The notes under the pieces were generated by a model. That model searched no databases. It had not been told where the DNA came from and was given only the letters and a program-made list of their open reading frames with translations. Both the position numbers and the translations under genes were made by a program. Below, piece after piece: positions 34,049 through 42,895 of a DNA stretch of 64,000 nucleotides (positions within the stretch are counted from its first letter, which is position 1; every line of letters begins with the position of its first letter). Source of the DNA: Yeguia hominis (GTDB taxonomy: Bacteria; Bacillota; Clostridia; Oscillospirales; Acutalibacteraceae). The stretch is taken from assembly GCF_014384705.1 (NCBI RefSeq), contig NZ_JACRSN010000001.1:62001-126000 (forward strand). The letters run 5' to 3'.

Positions 34049-34771
34049 ATGATTTCCGGATTGGATCAGCTGCAAAAATGGATTGCAGAAAGCAAGCACA
34101 TCGTGTTTTTTGGCGGTGCAGGTGTCTCAACCGAAAGTGGGATTCCGGATTTCCGCAGCGAGGACGGCCTTTACCGGCTGCAATATTCCTATCCGCCTGA
34201 GACCATTTTGAGTCATACCTTTTACAGAAAAGAGCCGGAAATCTTTTTCCGTTTCTATCGGGAAAAAATTCTGCATCCGGAAGCAAAACCCAACGCAGCA
34301 CATAAAAAACTTGCAGAACTGGAAGCTGCCGGGAAACTTTCCGCCATCATCACCCAAAATATTGACGGCCTGCACCAGGCCGCCGGAAGCCGCTGCGTTT
34401 ATGAACTGCACGGCAGCGTCCTGCGCAATTATTGCGAAAAATGCCACCGCGCCTTTTCAGAAGAAACGATTTTGCATGCTTCCGGCATTCCAAAATGTCC
34501 CTGCGGCGGAACGATTAAGCCCGACGTCGTGCTCTATGAAGAGAGCCTCGACCAAAAAACGCTTACCGGCGCAGCCAATGCAATCTCCAACGCCGATCTT
34601 TTGATCGTCGCAGGTACTTCTCTCGCAGTCTATCCTGCTGCAGGGCTGCTGAATTTTTACACCGGATCCCGGTTGGTTTTGATCAATAAAAGTGCAACAC
34701 CGGCCGACCATCGGGCGGATCTTATCCTGCACGCACCGGTCGGAGAAGCGCTCGGCGCCATGCAGATCTGA
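34049..34771 (+). CDS. cobB: Sirtuin-type NAD-dependent protein deacylase
   Basis: A 240-residue sirtuin, ATG 34049 behind AAAGGAAG. NAD-binding GGAGVSTESGIPDFRSEDGL, the TQNIDGLHQAAGS motif and catalytic histidine in YELHGSVLRNYCEKC are present. The zinc site is formed by CEKC and CPCGG, a C-x2-C, C-x-C spacing. IKPDVVLYEESL and VAGTSLAVYPAAGL complete the fold. It removes acetyl or related acyl groups from lysines, consuming NAD. It is monocistronic; the long low-content region follows. Confidence 0.95.
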   Translation: MISGLDQLQKWIAESKHIVFFGGAGVSTESGIPDFRSEDGLYRLQYSYPPETILSHTFYRKEPEIFFRFYREKILHPEAKPNAAHKKLAELEAAGKLSAIITQNIDGLHQAAGSRCVYELHGSVLRNYCEKCHRAFSEETILHASGIPKCPCGGTIKPDVVLYEESLDQKTLTGAANAISNADLLIVAGTSLAVYPAAGLLNFYTGSRLVLINKSATPADHRADLILHAPVGEALGAMQI

Positions 34772-35808
34772 CCACTTTGGTGCAGTCGCTTTTCGCGCGC
34801 CTTTGCCGCCGCTTTGCCAGACAGGCTTTGTGCATTTCAATTTGCGTACTGAACGTGTTCCCATTGGCAAATACCCCCTGTTTGATCTTTTCTGACTTTT
34901 TTCGCCAATATGGAATTTCCTACAAAAAAAGCAAAATACAACTATTTGCACCTTGTTTTGCCATTTTTGTAGAAATTTTATTCTATATTCTATAGACAAG
35001 CACCCACCTTGTATGGTAATATTAAATAACTTTTTTAAAAGTTTTCTATTTTCAAAAAATCAAAGGGGGTGTTTTCTGACGTTCTACTCCGAAAAGGTGG
35101 ACAAAACGGTGATCTTGTATCTTTGTGCCAAGAACAAGTTCTCCAAAGAACAGACCGAACAATTGATGAACGCTTTTACGTCCACCAAAAAGGCCGTTTT
35201 GCAAAACCTAAAATGTTCCGGCCAAATTTGAACGCTTGCTGGGACGCCGCCATTCTGGGGCGTCCTCGTAGGCTCAGGGGCCTTCTTCTCCATCGGCTGC
35301 ATAAGTTTTCTCCAGTTACTCTGTCCTTGTAAGAAAGGCGGAGCTTTTTTTATGGGGTTTTGAGAGAGGCACAGGGCTTTTTTCAAGGTTTCATTTTTTG
35401 CAACGTCCTGATTTCTCGGTTTTTCTTGTATTCTGGTTCCGTTTTTCCAAAACAGTATCCACTCTTTAAAAACCGGCAAACCAAAACCCACGCAAATAAA
35501 AAATGGTCCTCAAAGCCGGAAAGACTTCCGCTTTGAGGGCCATTTTCAATTTGTTTATCCTGCCGCTGATTGACAAAGGCGGATATGGGGTCTGGCGGGC
35601 AGAACTGCGCCAGTTGGGGGATTTGCCACAAAATTTTCTGTGGGCTTTTCCCTGCCATTTCTGCTAAAACGCGGCTTGCACCTGCCAAAAACAAACTCTC
35701 AAGTCATTTTAAAAACGCAGGTGACCGGGCTACCCGCCAAGCGGAAATGGGCAAAAAGCGCCGGAAAAACATGCTGGAGACGCGCTTCCCCTTACGAAAA
35801 AATGGTTT
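34772..35808. other. About 1 kb of low coding content with hairpins and one possible short ORF
   Basis: No full gene is recognisable. A promoter-like TAGACA/TAATAT pair near 34995-35024 precedes AAAGGGGG and an open stretch to TGA 35231 encoding YSEKVDKTVILYLCAKNKFS then KEQTEQLMNAFTSTKKAVLQ. This resembles the N-terminal winged-helix of Mga-like regulators but lacks an ATG (only CTG 35076 or GTG 35097). Hairpins GGACGCC/GGGCGTCC near 35240-35264 and a long stem at 35501-35546 (AAATGG.CCTCAAAG..GGAA with TTCC..CTTTGAGG.CCATTT) are present. It may be the remnant of a lost gene. Confidence 0.35.
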
Positions 35809-38565
35809 TCATTCCGCATTCCAAGCAGAAACCGTGATACCATCTGCACAGTTGACCGAAACGATTTTGCTCTCGCCAGCATTCAGCCAGAAGACATTGT
35901 CTGACACGGTAAACTGATCTGCATAACCCGGTCTGGAAAGCTCTACACCGACCGCCGGAAGCATTCCGGTATTGCGCACTGTTACCGCTTTGCCTTCTGT
36001 AGAAATTGTCAGCGTTGTTTTGGGCAGCTTAAACAGGCACCCCTTCTCGTTTTCAAAGTTGAACCAGTAGAACGTCCGGTCTGCCAGCACGCCGTCCTTC
36101 CAGACTTCGGTTGTCAAGAGAAGCGGACAGGTATCCGTTTCCGAATATTTCAGCATCAGTTCTCCCACTGCAGCCGGTGCCGCAAGGCTGCCGGTTCCGG
36201 TAAAGGACGCCTCCCGGATGGATTTGAGTGTTTTATCAAACGCCGCGATCCGGACTTCCCAATTGGACCCTGCAAGCGCATCCGCGTCATCGAGCAGAAA
36301 CACTTCAAAGGTTGTCGGCGTTCCGCGCATGTTCAGCGTCTTCGGCAAAACACAGGCGTGCAGCGGTGCAAATGCATCCTGGAAAATATAGTGTCCGATT
36401 TTCGGCGCGCCGTACCAGTCCACACAGGCCCAGGAAGCCGCCGGGAAGTTGTCGTTCATTTTGTAATAGAGCGCACCGGCACAATCCGGCCAGCGCACAC
36501 GCGCACGCTCCAGCGTATGCCGGATTCCCGTTGCCTGCGAAAGCTGGGAAGCAAAGATAAATTGCCGCATATCATACGTTTCGGGCAGGAAATAGCCCGC
36601 ATACTGCGTCAAACGGGAAATATCATCTGCGGTTCCAAAAATCGGCGTGTGATAGGCAAAGACTTCTCCGGCATGCGGCGGCGGACAGGAAAGCTCCTCT
36701 TCCGGCAGGTAGCGCGCTATGGATTCGTAGCACGGTACGCAGGCAAGCCCAAACTCACCGAAGAAGTCGGAGGTCAGCGTTGTGTTAAAGTCCAAAGCTT
36801 CGCGACCCCACCAACACTGGTAGTTGTGGGTGGAACCGCCCCAGCCTTCTCCGCGATGGAATGGGCGGGTTCCGTCCAGTTCAATGCTATATCTGCCCAT
36901 CATGTCAATTTCATCCCCAAACGGATTCGGAGATTCATTGCCTGCTCCCCACATGGCCAGCGCCGGAGAATTGCGCAGGCGCAGGGTATTCAGGCGGATC
37001 GTCTCCTCCATGATCGCATAGGGCTGCTGCAGATGGCTGTCCCAGGCAGTCGGCCATTCCTGAATGATCAGGATGCCGTAACGGCTGCACAGCTCATAGA
37101 AATCATCGGTTTCCGGCATTCCGCTGCCCCAGGCGCGCATCATCTGGATATGCTGCATCTGTGCCAAATGGATCAGCCGCGCATAACGCTCCCGTGAAAA
37201 ATCCATCAGCGGATCCATGGTACACCATCCGGTTCCCTTAATAAAGCAGGGTTTGCCGTTGATGATAAAGGTCCAGTTGTATTTATCCTCACGCGGACCG
37301 GCAGGCAGCGGCTCCATGGTTACGGTGCGGATGCCAAACAGGATTTCCTTGCGGTCTCCCCGCCCGTTTGCGGGGGTAAACCGCAAAACCAGGCGGTAGA
37401 GATTTTGTTCGCCGAGATCATTCGGCCACCAGAGTTTCGGGTTTGGAATTCGGAAAGCATAAACGGCCTTCTTCTCAGGCGCATCCATCACAATCCGGCG
37501 GGTAAACCGATACGATTCCCCTTCAAAATTGTCCGGAACAATGGCTGCTTCCAAAACGCCTTCCCGCGCAGAAAAAGAAACCTGCAGGCGCATTTCGCCA
37601 TTCTCCGCATCTACGGTTGCAAGGAACGGATCCGGCATTTCCACTTCCGGAACCGCTTCCAGACAGACACTCCGCCAGATTCCCAAAGAGGGCAGGTTGG
37701 AATAATGCCAGCCATAGACATTGTTAAAGACAACGGTATCTTTCCAGCTTTCGTTATTGGCAGGATTCGGCGTCGTATCCTGCATCAGCGCATCCGGCGC
37801 CGGACGGAAGGGGATTGCTTCGAGCTTCACAATCAGCGTGTTGTGCGCTTTCAGCAACGCCGTTACGTCGTATTCCGGCCCGCCGAACATGCCCTCATGT
37901 TCGCCAAGCAGCGTGCCGTTAAGCCAAATGCTGCAACGGTTGCAGATTCCGCCAAATAAGAGGCGGGCCTGCTGCATCGGCGTTTCACAGGAAAACTCTT
38001 TTTTCATCCACCAAACTTTAAAGCTTTCTTCCCGTGCTAAAATCTGGTTCTTTCCAACGGTCGGATCCGGAAGGCGTCCTGCCTTCACGAGCGCGCTATG
38101 TACGCTGCCCGGCACGACCGCCGGAATCGCACCGTCCCAAGCGCCGCAAAGACGGCCGTTCGTCTCTCCGCCGCTGACCATCTCCCACGTTCCGTCAAGC
38201 GAAATCTGCACAGCATCGTCCGCATCGTTTGCCGCACCCGGGGTCAAATCTACCCACTCCGGTTCGGTGTCAAACGGCGCGCGTCCGGCATGAAAGCTTT
38301 CGCGGTCAATCTCATCGAGCGATTTCCGGCTTGCTGCTTCGGGGACAACCTGATCAAGCGGACCGTTCAAATCCGCAAGAATTGCTTCCGCTTTTTCCGG
38401 CGTCATGCCGAACACCGGCGGATTCAGTGTTTCCTCCAGTGTCTGCCGAAACACCATTCCAAAATTCTGCATCATTTCCGCATACCGGATATGTTTTTGC
38501 AGAACGCGCCGCCCTTTTTCGGTTGCGGCGATCTCTCCCATTGTAGAACGGTAACGATACTGCAT
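35809..38565 (-). CDS. Glycoside hydrolase family 2, beta-mannosidase-like, with N-terminal extension
   Basis: A 918-residue cytoplasmic enzyme without a signal peptide, ATG 38565 behind AGGAGG. The GH2 fold begins near residue 120 (ISLDGTWEMVSGG), followed by LWLNG-type CSIWLNGTLLGEHEG, the jelly-roll and sandwich domains, then the barrel with KGTGWCTMDPL and RAWGSGMPETDDFYELCSRY. The acid/base glutamate is in MWGAGNESPNPF and the nucleophile in SDFFGEFGL. These features match beta-mannosidases, which release mannose from short beta-mannosides. About 120 extra helical residues precede the first GH2 domain. It is the last gene of the epimerase-isomerase-glycosidase unit and would act on imported oligosaccharides. 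Confidence 0.85.
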   Translation of the reverse strand: MQYRYRSTMGEIAATEKGRRVLQKHIRYAEMMQNFGMVFRQTLEETLNPPVFGMTPEKAEAILADLNGPLDQVVPEAASRKSLDEIDRESFHAGRAPFDTEPEWVDLTPGAANDADDAVQISLDGTWEMVSGGETNGRLCGAWDGAIPAVVPGSVHSALVKAGRLPDPTVGKNQILAREESFKVWWMKKEFSCETPMQQARLLFGGICNRCSIWLNGTLLGEHEGMFGGPEYDVTALLKAHNTLIVKLEAIPFRPAPDALMQDTTPNPANNESWKDTVVFNNVYGWHYSNLPSLGIWRSVCLEAVPEVEMPDPFLATVDAENGEMRLQVSFSAREGVLEAAIVPDNFEGESYRFTRRIVMDAPEKKAVYAFRIPNPKLWWPNDLGEQNLYRLVLRFTPANGRGDRKEILFGIRTVTMEPLPAGPREDKYNWTFIINGKPCFIKGTGWCTMDPLMDFSRERYARLIHLAQMQHIQMMRAWGSGMPETDDFYELCSRYGILIIQEWPTAWDSHLQQPYAIMEETIRLNTLRLRNSPALAMWGAGNESPNPFGDEIDMMGRYSIELDGTRPFHRGEGWGGSTHNYQCWWGREALDFNTTLTSDFFGEFGLACVPCYESIARYLPEEELSCPPPHAGEVFAYHTPIFGTADDISRLTQYAGYFLPETYDMRQFIFASQLSQATGIRHTLERARVRWPDCAGALYYKMNDNFPAASWACVDWYGAPKIGHYIFQDAFAPLHACVLPKTLNMRGTPTTFEVFLLDDADALAGSNWEVRIAAFDKTLKSIREASFTGTGSLAAPAAVGELMLKYSETDTCPLLLTTEVWKDGVLADRTFYWFNFENEKGCLFKLPKTTLTISTEGKAVTVRNTGMLPAVGVELSRPGYADQFTVSDNVFWLNAGESKIVSVNCADGITVSAWNAE

Positions 38566-38644
38566 ATTGTCGTTCCTCCTATTTGTTCGGTATTTAATTT
38601 ATCACATAAAAGCCCTCTTGCAAATACGAAATTGGTTTTTGCGA

Positions 38645-40063
38645 TTACCCAATCACCTGGCAGTCCATGTGGAGGATCTCCGCAATGGTGCGCAGCTCCT
38701 CGACATAGTCGCCGTATACCCCGTGAATGTGGTTGCACGGATACTTTTCGAGGAATTCTTCCGCACTGGCGGCGATCCGCGTAAACGCAACCGGCCACGC
38801 CGGCGTCGCCTTCGCGCCCAGCGCGTCCATCTTTTCCTGCTCAAACTGGACAATCTCGCCCGGTACAATCGTCAGATAGTAGTCCTTCCCCTTCCGCGCC
38901 AGTCTCGCCAGCGTCACGTTTCCAGGCGCCGCAAAATGATGCACGCTTCCGCCGCCTGCCGGGTAATCCTTCGATTCCGGATAGAACGCCACATGCTTCA
39001 GGTTCTCTTTCGGATCTTCGCTCTTGCCTGCATAGTACGTCGCCGCGGTTCCCGAATTTCCGAAAAACCACACATCCTCGCTCTTTTCATAGTGCCGCAC
39101 ATCCGCAAACAGCACCGGTTTTCCCGTCAGATGCTGGAACAGCTGCATCGTCAGCGCACCATCCATATCCGATTCCGTCGCCGCCACAATCGGCTCATGC
39201 GGTCCGTCCCAATCGTACATGTCGTTGAGGAACGCCTCCGCCAGATCCATCGTCACATACCAGTCCGTCAGATCTCCGTGCGCCTTGATTCCGATAAAGT
39301 CCAGTCCGCGCTTCTCAATAATCCGTCGCAGCCCGTAATAGGAGCGGATCTGCGTTTCCAGCTTTTCCGGCGTGAAGTTGCTGTCATTGTACGCGATTTT
39401 TCCCACATTTGCTTCCAGCCACTTCCGCGCTGCCGTTACGCGCGACGCTTCGACCGCCTCCCCTTCCTTCATGATTTCGTACTGTTCCACGTTCTCAACG
39501 TCAATTCCAAACCGTTTCTGCCACTCGTCGAGATTGGCCACCGTCGTATACATGCCCATCGGCCGTCCGCCGAAGTTTCCGTAGGTCAGCCCTTTAAGAC
39601 GGTTGACGGCGCATGCAGCGCGGATATACCGCACCACGCGATCCTGGACTTCTGTCTCGTCGATGCTTCCCCACACCCGCGTATGGCTCTTTTCGATCTG
39701 ATCGAGCGCTCCGGACGCCGCCATCATTCCCACCATTCCGCACTCTGACGGATGCAGATTGCAGAACAGCACATACGGTCCCGGCGCAAAGTTTGACGCC
39801 GCTGCCGTATACTGCGGATAGCACCAGATCGCATAGTTGAAGATCGTCATCTCCGCTCCGGCCTGCTGCAGCCGGTAGGCTTCCCGTTTCGCCGCCGTAT
39901 TCGAATTGATCGGCGCCTCGCCTTCCACCACTTCGATCTCTCCGGTTGCTTCCAGCGCTTCCCGGATCCGTTTTTGATATCCCATATTCATCTCGTACTG
40001 CAATTCATGCAGATATGGACGGCCGTCTGACATCGTCAGCAGCCCGACTTTATATTTTTTCAT
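38645..40063 (-). CDS. L-fucose/L-arabinose isomerase-family protein
   Basis: A 472-residue protein, ATG 40063 behind AAGGGTGAG, 16 bases after the epimerase gene. The opening KVGLLTMSDGRPYLHELQYE and later IFNYAIWCYPQYT, LTYGNFGGRPMGMYT, and VAATESDMDGALTMQLFQHL match the FucI-like ketose/aldose isomerase superfamily, including the glutamate and aspartate metal ligands in the ESDMDG block. The downstream histidine ligand is probably in NHIHGVYGDY. These enzymes interconvert aldoses and ketoses using manganese. With the ketose 3-epimerase next to it, it likely feeds an unusual hexose or deoxyhexose into central metabolism. By eye its third positions are richer in C than in neighbouring genes. 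Confidence 0.8.
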   Translation of the reverse strand: MKKYKVGLLTMSDGRPYLHELQYEMNMGYQKRIREALEATGEIEVVEGEAPINSNTAAKREAYRLQQAGAEMTIFNYAIWCYPQYTAAASNFAPGPYVLFCNLHPSECGMVGMMAASGALDQIEKSHTRVWGSIDETEVQDRVVRYIRAACAVNRLKGLTYGNFGGRPMGMYTTVANLDEWQKRFGIDVENVEQYEIMKEGEAVEASRVTAARKWLEANVGKIAYNDSNFTPEKLETQIRSYYGLRRIIEKRGLDFIGIKAHGDLTDWYVTMDLAEAFLNDMYDWDGPHEPIVAATESDMDGALTMQLFQHLTGKPVLFADVRHYEKSEDVWFFGNSGTAATYYAGKSEDPKENLKHVAFYPESKDYPAGGGSVHHFAAPGNVTLARLARKGKDYYLTIVPGEIVQFEQEKMDALGAKATPAWPVAFTRIAASAEEFLEKYPCNHIHGVYGDYVEELRTIAEILHMDCQVIG

Positions 40064-40079
40064 TTTCTCACCCTTATCC

Positions 40080-40889
40080 CTATTCCGCTGCGCTCTCCAG
40101 AACTGCCTTCATAAACCGGCACGCCTTTCCTGCTTTCGCATCCATTTCCGCTTCATCCGCACCTTTGGACAGATCTCTCCATACCCGGATATCTTCGCCC
40201 ACCTGTCCGCCCGGCGCAATGAACGGCTCCATTACCACGGCTCCGCGGTAATCAATTTCCCGCAGCGCTTTCCCGATTTCATGCCACGGCATCCGTCCCA
40301 CGCCCGGCGTCTTCCGGTTCGCTTCACCAATATGGAAATGCCCGAGATAGAACCCTGCTGTATGGATGGCATCGGCTAAGGAATCTTCTTCAATATTCAT
40401 ATGGAAGGTGTCAAGCAGCAATTTGGCGTTCGGACTTCCCGTTGCTTTGCAAAATGCAGCGCCTTCTTCCGCTGTGTTGAGCAAAAATTGCTCAAAACGG
40501 TTCACGATTTCAAAACAGTACTGAACGCCATAGTCTTCTGCAGTTTTAAGAACACTTTTAAGACTTTCGAGGCTGCGCGCCACGTAGTCCGCCTTTTCCG
40601 TCAGATCCTTCGGCAGCTGCCGTACCGGCCAGCTGGCATAGTTGATTCCGCCATAGGTATTGCCGCCCATGTCCGAGATCATTTCGAGCGTCCGTTTGGC
40701 GTATTCGATTCCGGCATCCTGCGCTGCACGCCGGATTTCCTGACGTTCTGCTTTTCCCAAATCGACAAAATTCGCCGTACAGACCTCTAAAATGTCAAAT
40801 CCCAGCCGAGCGACCTTTTGGATATGCATCGGATAATTCGCCTGCCACTCCCGCGTCCAATACGCAAAGTAAATTCCAACCTTGTTCAT
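40080..40889 (-). CDS. D-psicose/D-tagatose 3-epimerase-like protein, internally shortened
   Basis: A 269-residue TIM-barrel epimerase, ATG 40889 behind GGGAGGAAG, ending in TAG 40080. It follows known ketose 3-epimerases closely: VGIYFAYWTREWQANY, VARLGFDILEV, CFEIVNRFEQFLLNTAEEG, LLDTFHMNIEEDSLADAI, YLGHFHIGEANRKTPGVGR and VVMEPFIAPGGQVG. The four metal ligands (two glutamates, an aspartate and a histidine) are present. Family members are around 290 residues; here about 20 residues after RRAAQDAGIE are missing, which removes a strand-loop near the substrate pocket. It is first in the three-gene catabolic unit and directly follows the palindromic operator. Activity after the deletion is uncertain. 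Confidence 0.85.
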   Translation of the reverse strand: MNKVGIYFAYWTREWQANYPMHIQKVARLGFDILEVCTANFVDLGKAERQEIRRAAQDAGIEYAKRTLEMISDMGGNTYGGINYASWPVRQLPKDLTEKADYVARSLESLKSVLKTAEDYGVQYCFEIVNRFEQFLLNTAEEGAAFCKATGSPNAKLLLDTFHMNIEEDSLADAIHTAGFYLGHFHIGEANRKTPGVGRMPWHEIGKALREIDYRGAVVMEPFIAPGGQVGEDIRVWRDLSKGADEAEMDAKAGKACRFMKAVLESAAE

Positions 40890-40926
40890 CTTCTCTTCCT
40901 CCCATCACTTTCATGACGCACAGCAT

Positions 40927-40960
40927 GAAAACGATATAAAAACTTTTTTATATCGTTTTC
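40927..40960. promoter_or_regulatory. Perfect palindromic operator at the start of transcription
   Basis: GAAAACGATATAAAAA (40927-40942) and TTTTTATATCGTTTTC (40945-40960) are exact reverse complements around a CT centre. The element lies three bases past the -10 box of the promoter reading toward the epimerase gene, so it covers the predicted start site. A repressor of the sugar trio would fit; no regulator gene is nearby. Confidence 0.75.
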
Positions 40961-40963
40961 GCT

Positions 40964-40992
40964 ATCATATCATGTTTCACGGATTTCGTCAA
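40964..40992 (-). promoter_or_regulatory. SigA-type promoter of the epimerase-isomerase-glycosidase unit
   Basis: On the minus strand TTGACG (40992-40987), a 17-base spacer and TATGAT (40969-40964) sit in the 148-base gap between the permease gene and the epimerase gene, immediately upstream of the palindrome. Confidence 0.8.
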
Positions 40993-41064
40993 GGAGAACA
41001 TGCTTTTTTGCATATCTTTTTCCGAAATGTCACGTTTTATTTTAGCCGAAAAAACGTCATTCCA

Positions 41065-41916
41065 TTATCCCTTGACGGCACCTGCTGTCATTCCCTGCAT
41101 GATCCGTTTGCTGAAGATGGAATAAACCAGGATAATGGGGATACAAACCATCGTCGGTGCTGCAAACATCTGCGGATACATCGTGGTGCGTTCCCCTTTG
41201 AAGTTCGAAATTCCGAGCATCAACGTTTTCAGCTTGTCTGACGTAATCAAAACCAGCGCAAACGGATACTCGTTCCAAACCCACAGACAGCTGAGAATGG
41301 TCAGTGTCGCAATAATCGGTGCGCACATCGGCAGCACCACATAGGCAAGCCGCTGGCCAAGTGTCGCGCCGTCAATCAGCGCAGATTCCTCGATTTCAAA
41401 GGAAATTCCCTTGAGGAAATTCTCAATTAAAATCATGGAGAGCGGCAAATTGAACGCTGTAATCGGCAAAAACAGGCTGTACCAGGCATCGGTCATGTTC
41501 AGGCGCGAAAACTGAATATACAGCGGCACCAGAAATCCATGCACCGGAATCATCATACCCATCATGAACATGAAGTAAATGATCTTGCGCCCGCGGAATT
41601 CAAACCGATTGACAAAATACGCAACCAGGAAGGAAAACACGACAATCAGCACCATGCATACGGCTGTCACATAAATACTGTTAAAGAGATAGGTGTCCAG
41701 ATGGCCGACCCGAATTGCACTGCCGTAATTTTCAAAATGGAGCTCTGTCGGAAATCCGATAATATCCGTATTAAATTGTTTTTCCGATTTTAGGCTGGAA
41801 TAGATCATCCAGAAAACCGGATAAATTGCGAAAACCGTTAGGAAAATAAAGAAAATATTCAGGAGTGTTTTCAGAATTCCATTTTTAATTCGATCCCGCA
41901 GAACCAGATTATTCAT
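41065..41916 (-). CDS. Carbohydrate ABC transporter permease (MalG-type)
   Basis: A 283-residue inner-membrane protein with six helices. ATG 41916 follows AAGGAG; the first codons overlap the end of the upstream permease by 8 bases, so they are coupled. The N-terminal FLTVFAIYPVFWMIYSSLKS and the EAA loop EIEESALIDGATLGQRLAYV with VLPMCAPI are typical of CUT1 sugar importers. Partners are the upstream MalF-type permease and the solute-binding lipoprotein; no ATPase gene is present, as is common where an MsmX-like shared ATPase serves several CUT1 systems. Confidence 0.92.
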   Translation of the reverse strand: MNNLVLRDRIKNGILKTLLNIFFIFLTVFAIYPVFWMIYSSLKSEKQFNTDIIGFPTELHFENYGSAIRVGHLDTYLFNSIYVTAVCMVLIVVFSFLVAYFVNRFEFRGRKIIYFMFMMGMMIPVHGFLVPLYIQFSRLNMTDAWYSLFLPITAFNLPLSMILIENFLKGISFEIEESALIDGATLGQRLAYVVLPMCAPIIATLTILSCLWVWNEYPFALVLITSDKLKTLMLGISNFKGERTTMYPQMFAAPTMVCIPIILVYSIFSKRIMQGMTAGAVKG

Positions 41917-42799
41917 ATTTTTCACTCCTTAATAAAACGTTGAAAACCAGCACCAGAACCAGCGAAAGCAGCATGATTCCAATGGAAATGGTCGCACCGT
42001 AGCCGAGTTTCATTCCCATAAACGACATTTTATAGGCATGAATGGCCAGCACGGTCGAAGCAGTTCCGGGACCGCCGCGCGTCATCATCCAGATTTGGTC
42101 GAAAATCTTCATATTTCCGGAAATCGTGAGCAGCGCCGCTACCTTGACGGTATTCATCATCAGCGGCATCGTAATGTAGCGGACCTTCTTCATACCGCTT
42201 GCACCGTCAAGTTCTGCCGCTTCGAGAATGTCCGGTGAAATATTTTGCAGGGAAGCCAGAAAAATGACGACGTTGAGTCCCACAAACTGCCAGACATAGG
42301 TCATGGAAATCGAGTTGACCACGATTTTGGGATCGTCCAGCCACATCCGAATCCAGTCAGAACGCCCGATCAGTTCCAAAAAGGCGTTCAAAAGGCCAAA
42401 CTGTCCGTTATAAACAATGAGCCATAGATATCCAACCACCACGCCGGAAAGAATGACCGGGAAGAAAATGACAAACCGGTACACGTTCCGCAGGCGCAGA
42501 TAGGAGCTGTTCAGCAGAATCGCGATTATAAGTCCCAGAAGCATTTGTCCGACCAGACAAATCGCGATAATTTGCAGGTTATTTAAAAACGCATTCCAAA
42601 AATCTCTGTCTTTGACTAAGGTCGCGTAGTTTTCAAAACCAATCAGTTTGATTTTTTTACCGCCAGCCCAGTTCGTAAAGCTAAAATAAATTCCGACAAA
42701 AATCGGAGAAACGACCGCAAACAGATAAACCAAAATCGGCAAAAACAAAAATTTTACAAACTCAAATTTTGTCGGCCTGCACACCAAGCCTCGTTTCAT
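41909..42799 (-). CDS. Carbohydrate ABC transporter permease (MalF-type)
   Basis: A 296-residue membrane protein with six helices. I chose ATG 42799 because GAAGGAGG lies 9 bases upstream; an upstream alternative would run through the preceding hairpin. The EAA loop is DILEAAELDGASGMKKVRYI with TMPLM, and LFLPILVYLFAVVSPIFVGI forms helix 1. It pairs with the MalG-type permease to import an oligosaccharide delivered by the adjacent solute-binding protein. The gene is separated from the binding-protein gene by a stem-loop. Confidence 0.92.
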   Translation of the reverse strand: MKRGLVCRPTKFEFVKFLFLPILVYLFAVVSPIFVGIYFSFTNWAGGKKIKLIGFENYATLVKDRDFWNAFLNNLQIIAICLVGQMLLGLIIAILLNSSYLRLRNVYRFVIFFPVILSGVVVGYLWLIVYNGQFGLLNAFLELIGRSDWIRMWLDDPKIVVNSISMTYVWQFVGLNVVIFLASLQNISPDILEAAELDGASGMKKVRYITMPLMMNTVKVAALLTISGNMKIFDQIWMMTRGGPGTASTVLAIHAYKMSFMGMKLGYGATISIGIMLLSLVLVLVFNVLLRSEKYE

Positions 42800-42830
42800 T
42801 CCGCAAGACCTCCTTCGGCACAATTTGATA

Positions 42831-42864
42831 CAAAAAGGGTGATTACTCCGAACCACCCTTTTTG
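42831..42864 (-). terminator. Stem-loop between binding-protein and permease genes
   Basis: CAAAAAGGGTG pairs with CACCCTTTTTG over 11 bases, with T tract on either strand. Placed between the solute-binding gene and the permeases, it probably causes partial termination or protects the upstream mRNA, giving excess binding protein. Confidence 0.75.
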
Positions 42865-42895
42865 TAAACAGGATTATATTGTTTCAGGAAGCGAT

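Noticed and set aside
35570..35917. Plus-strand ORF of 115 codons overlapping the GH2 end
   Set aside because: No ribosome site, no protein-like pattern, and it runs into the antisense of the mannosidase C-terminus.
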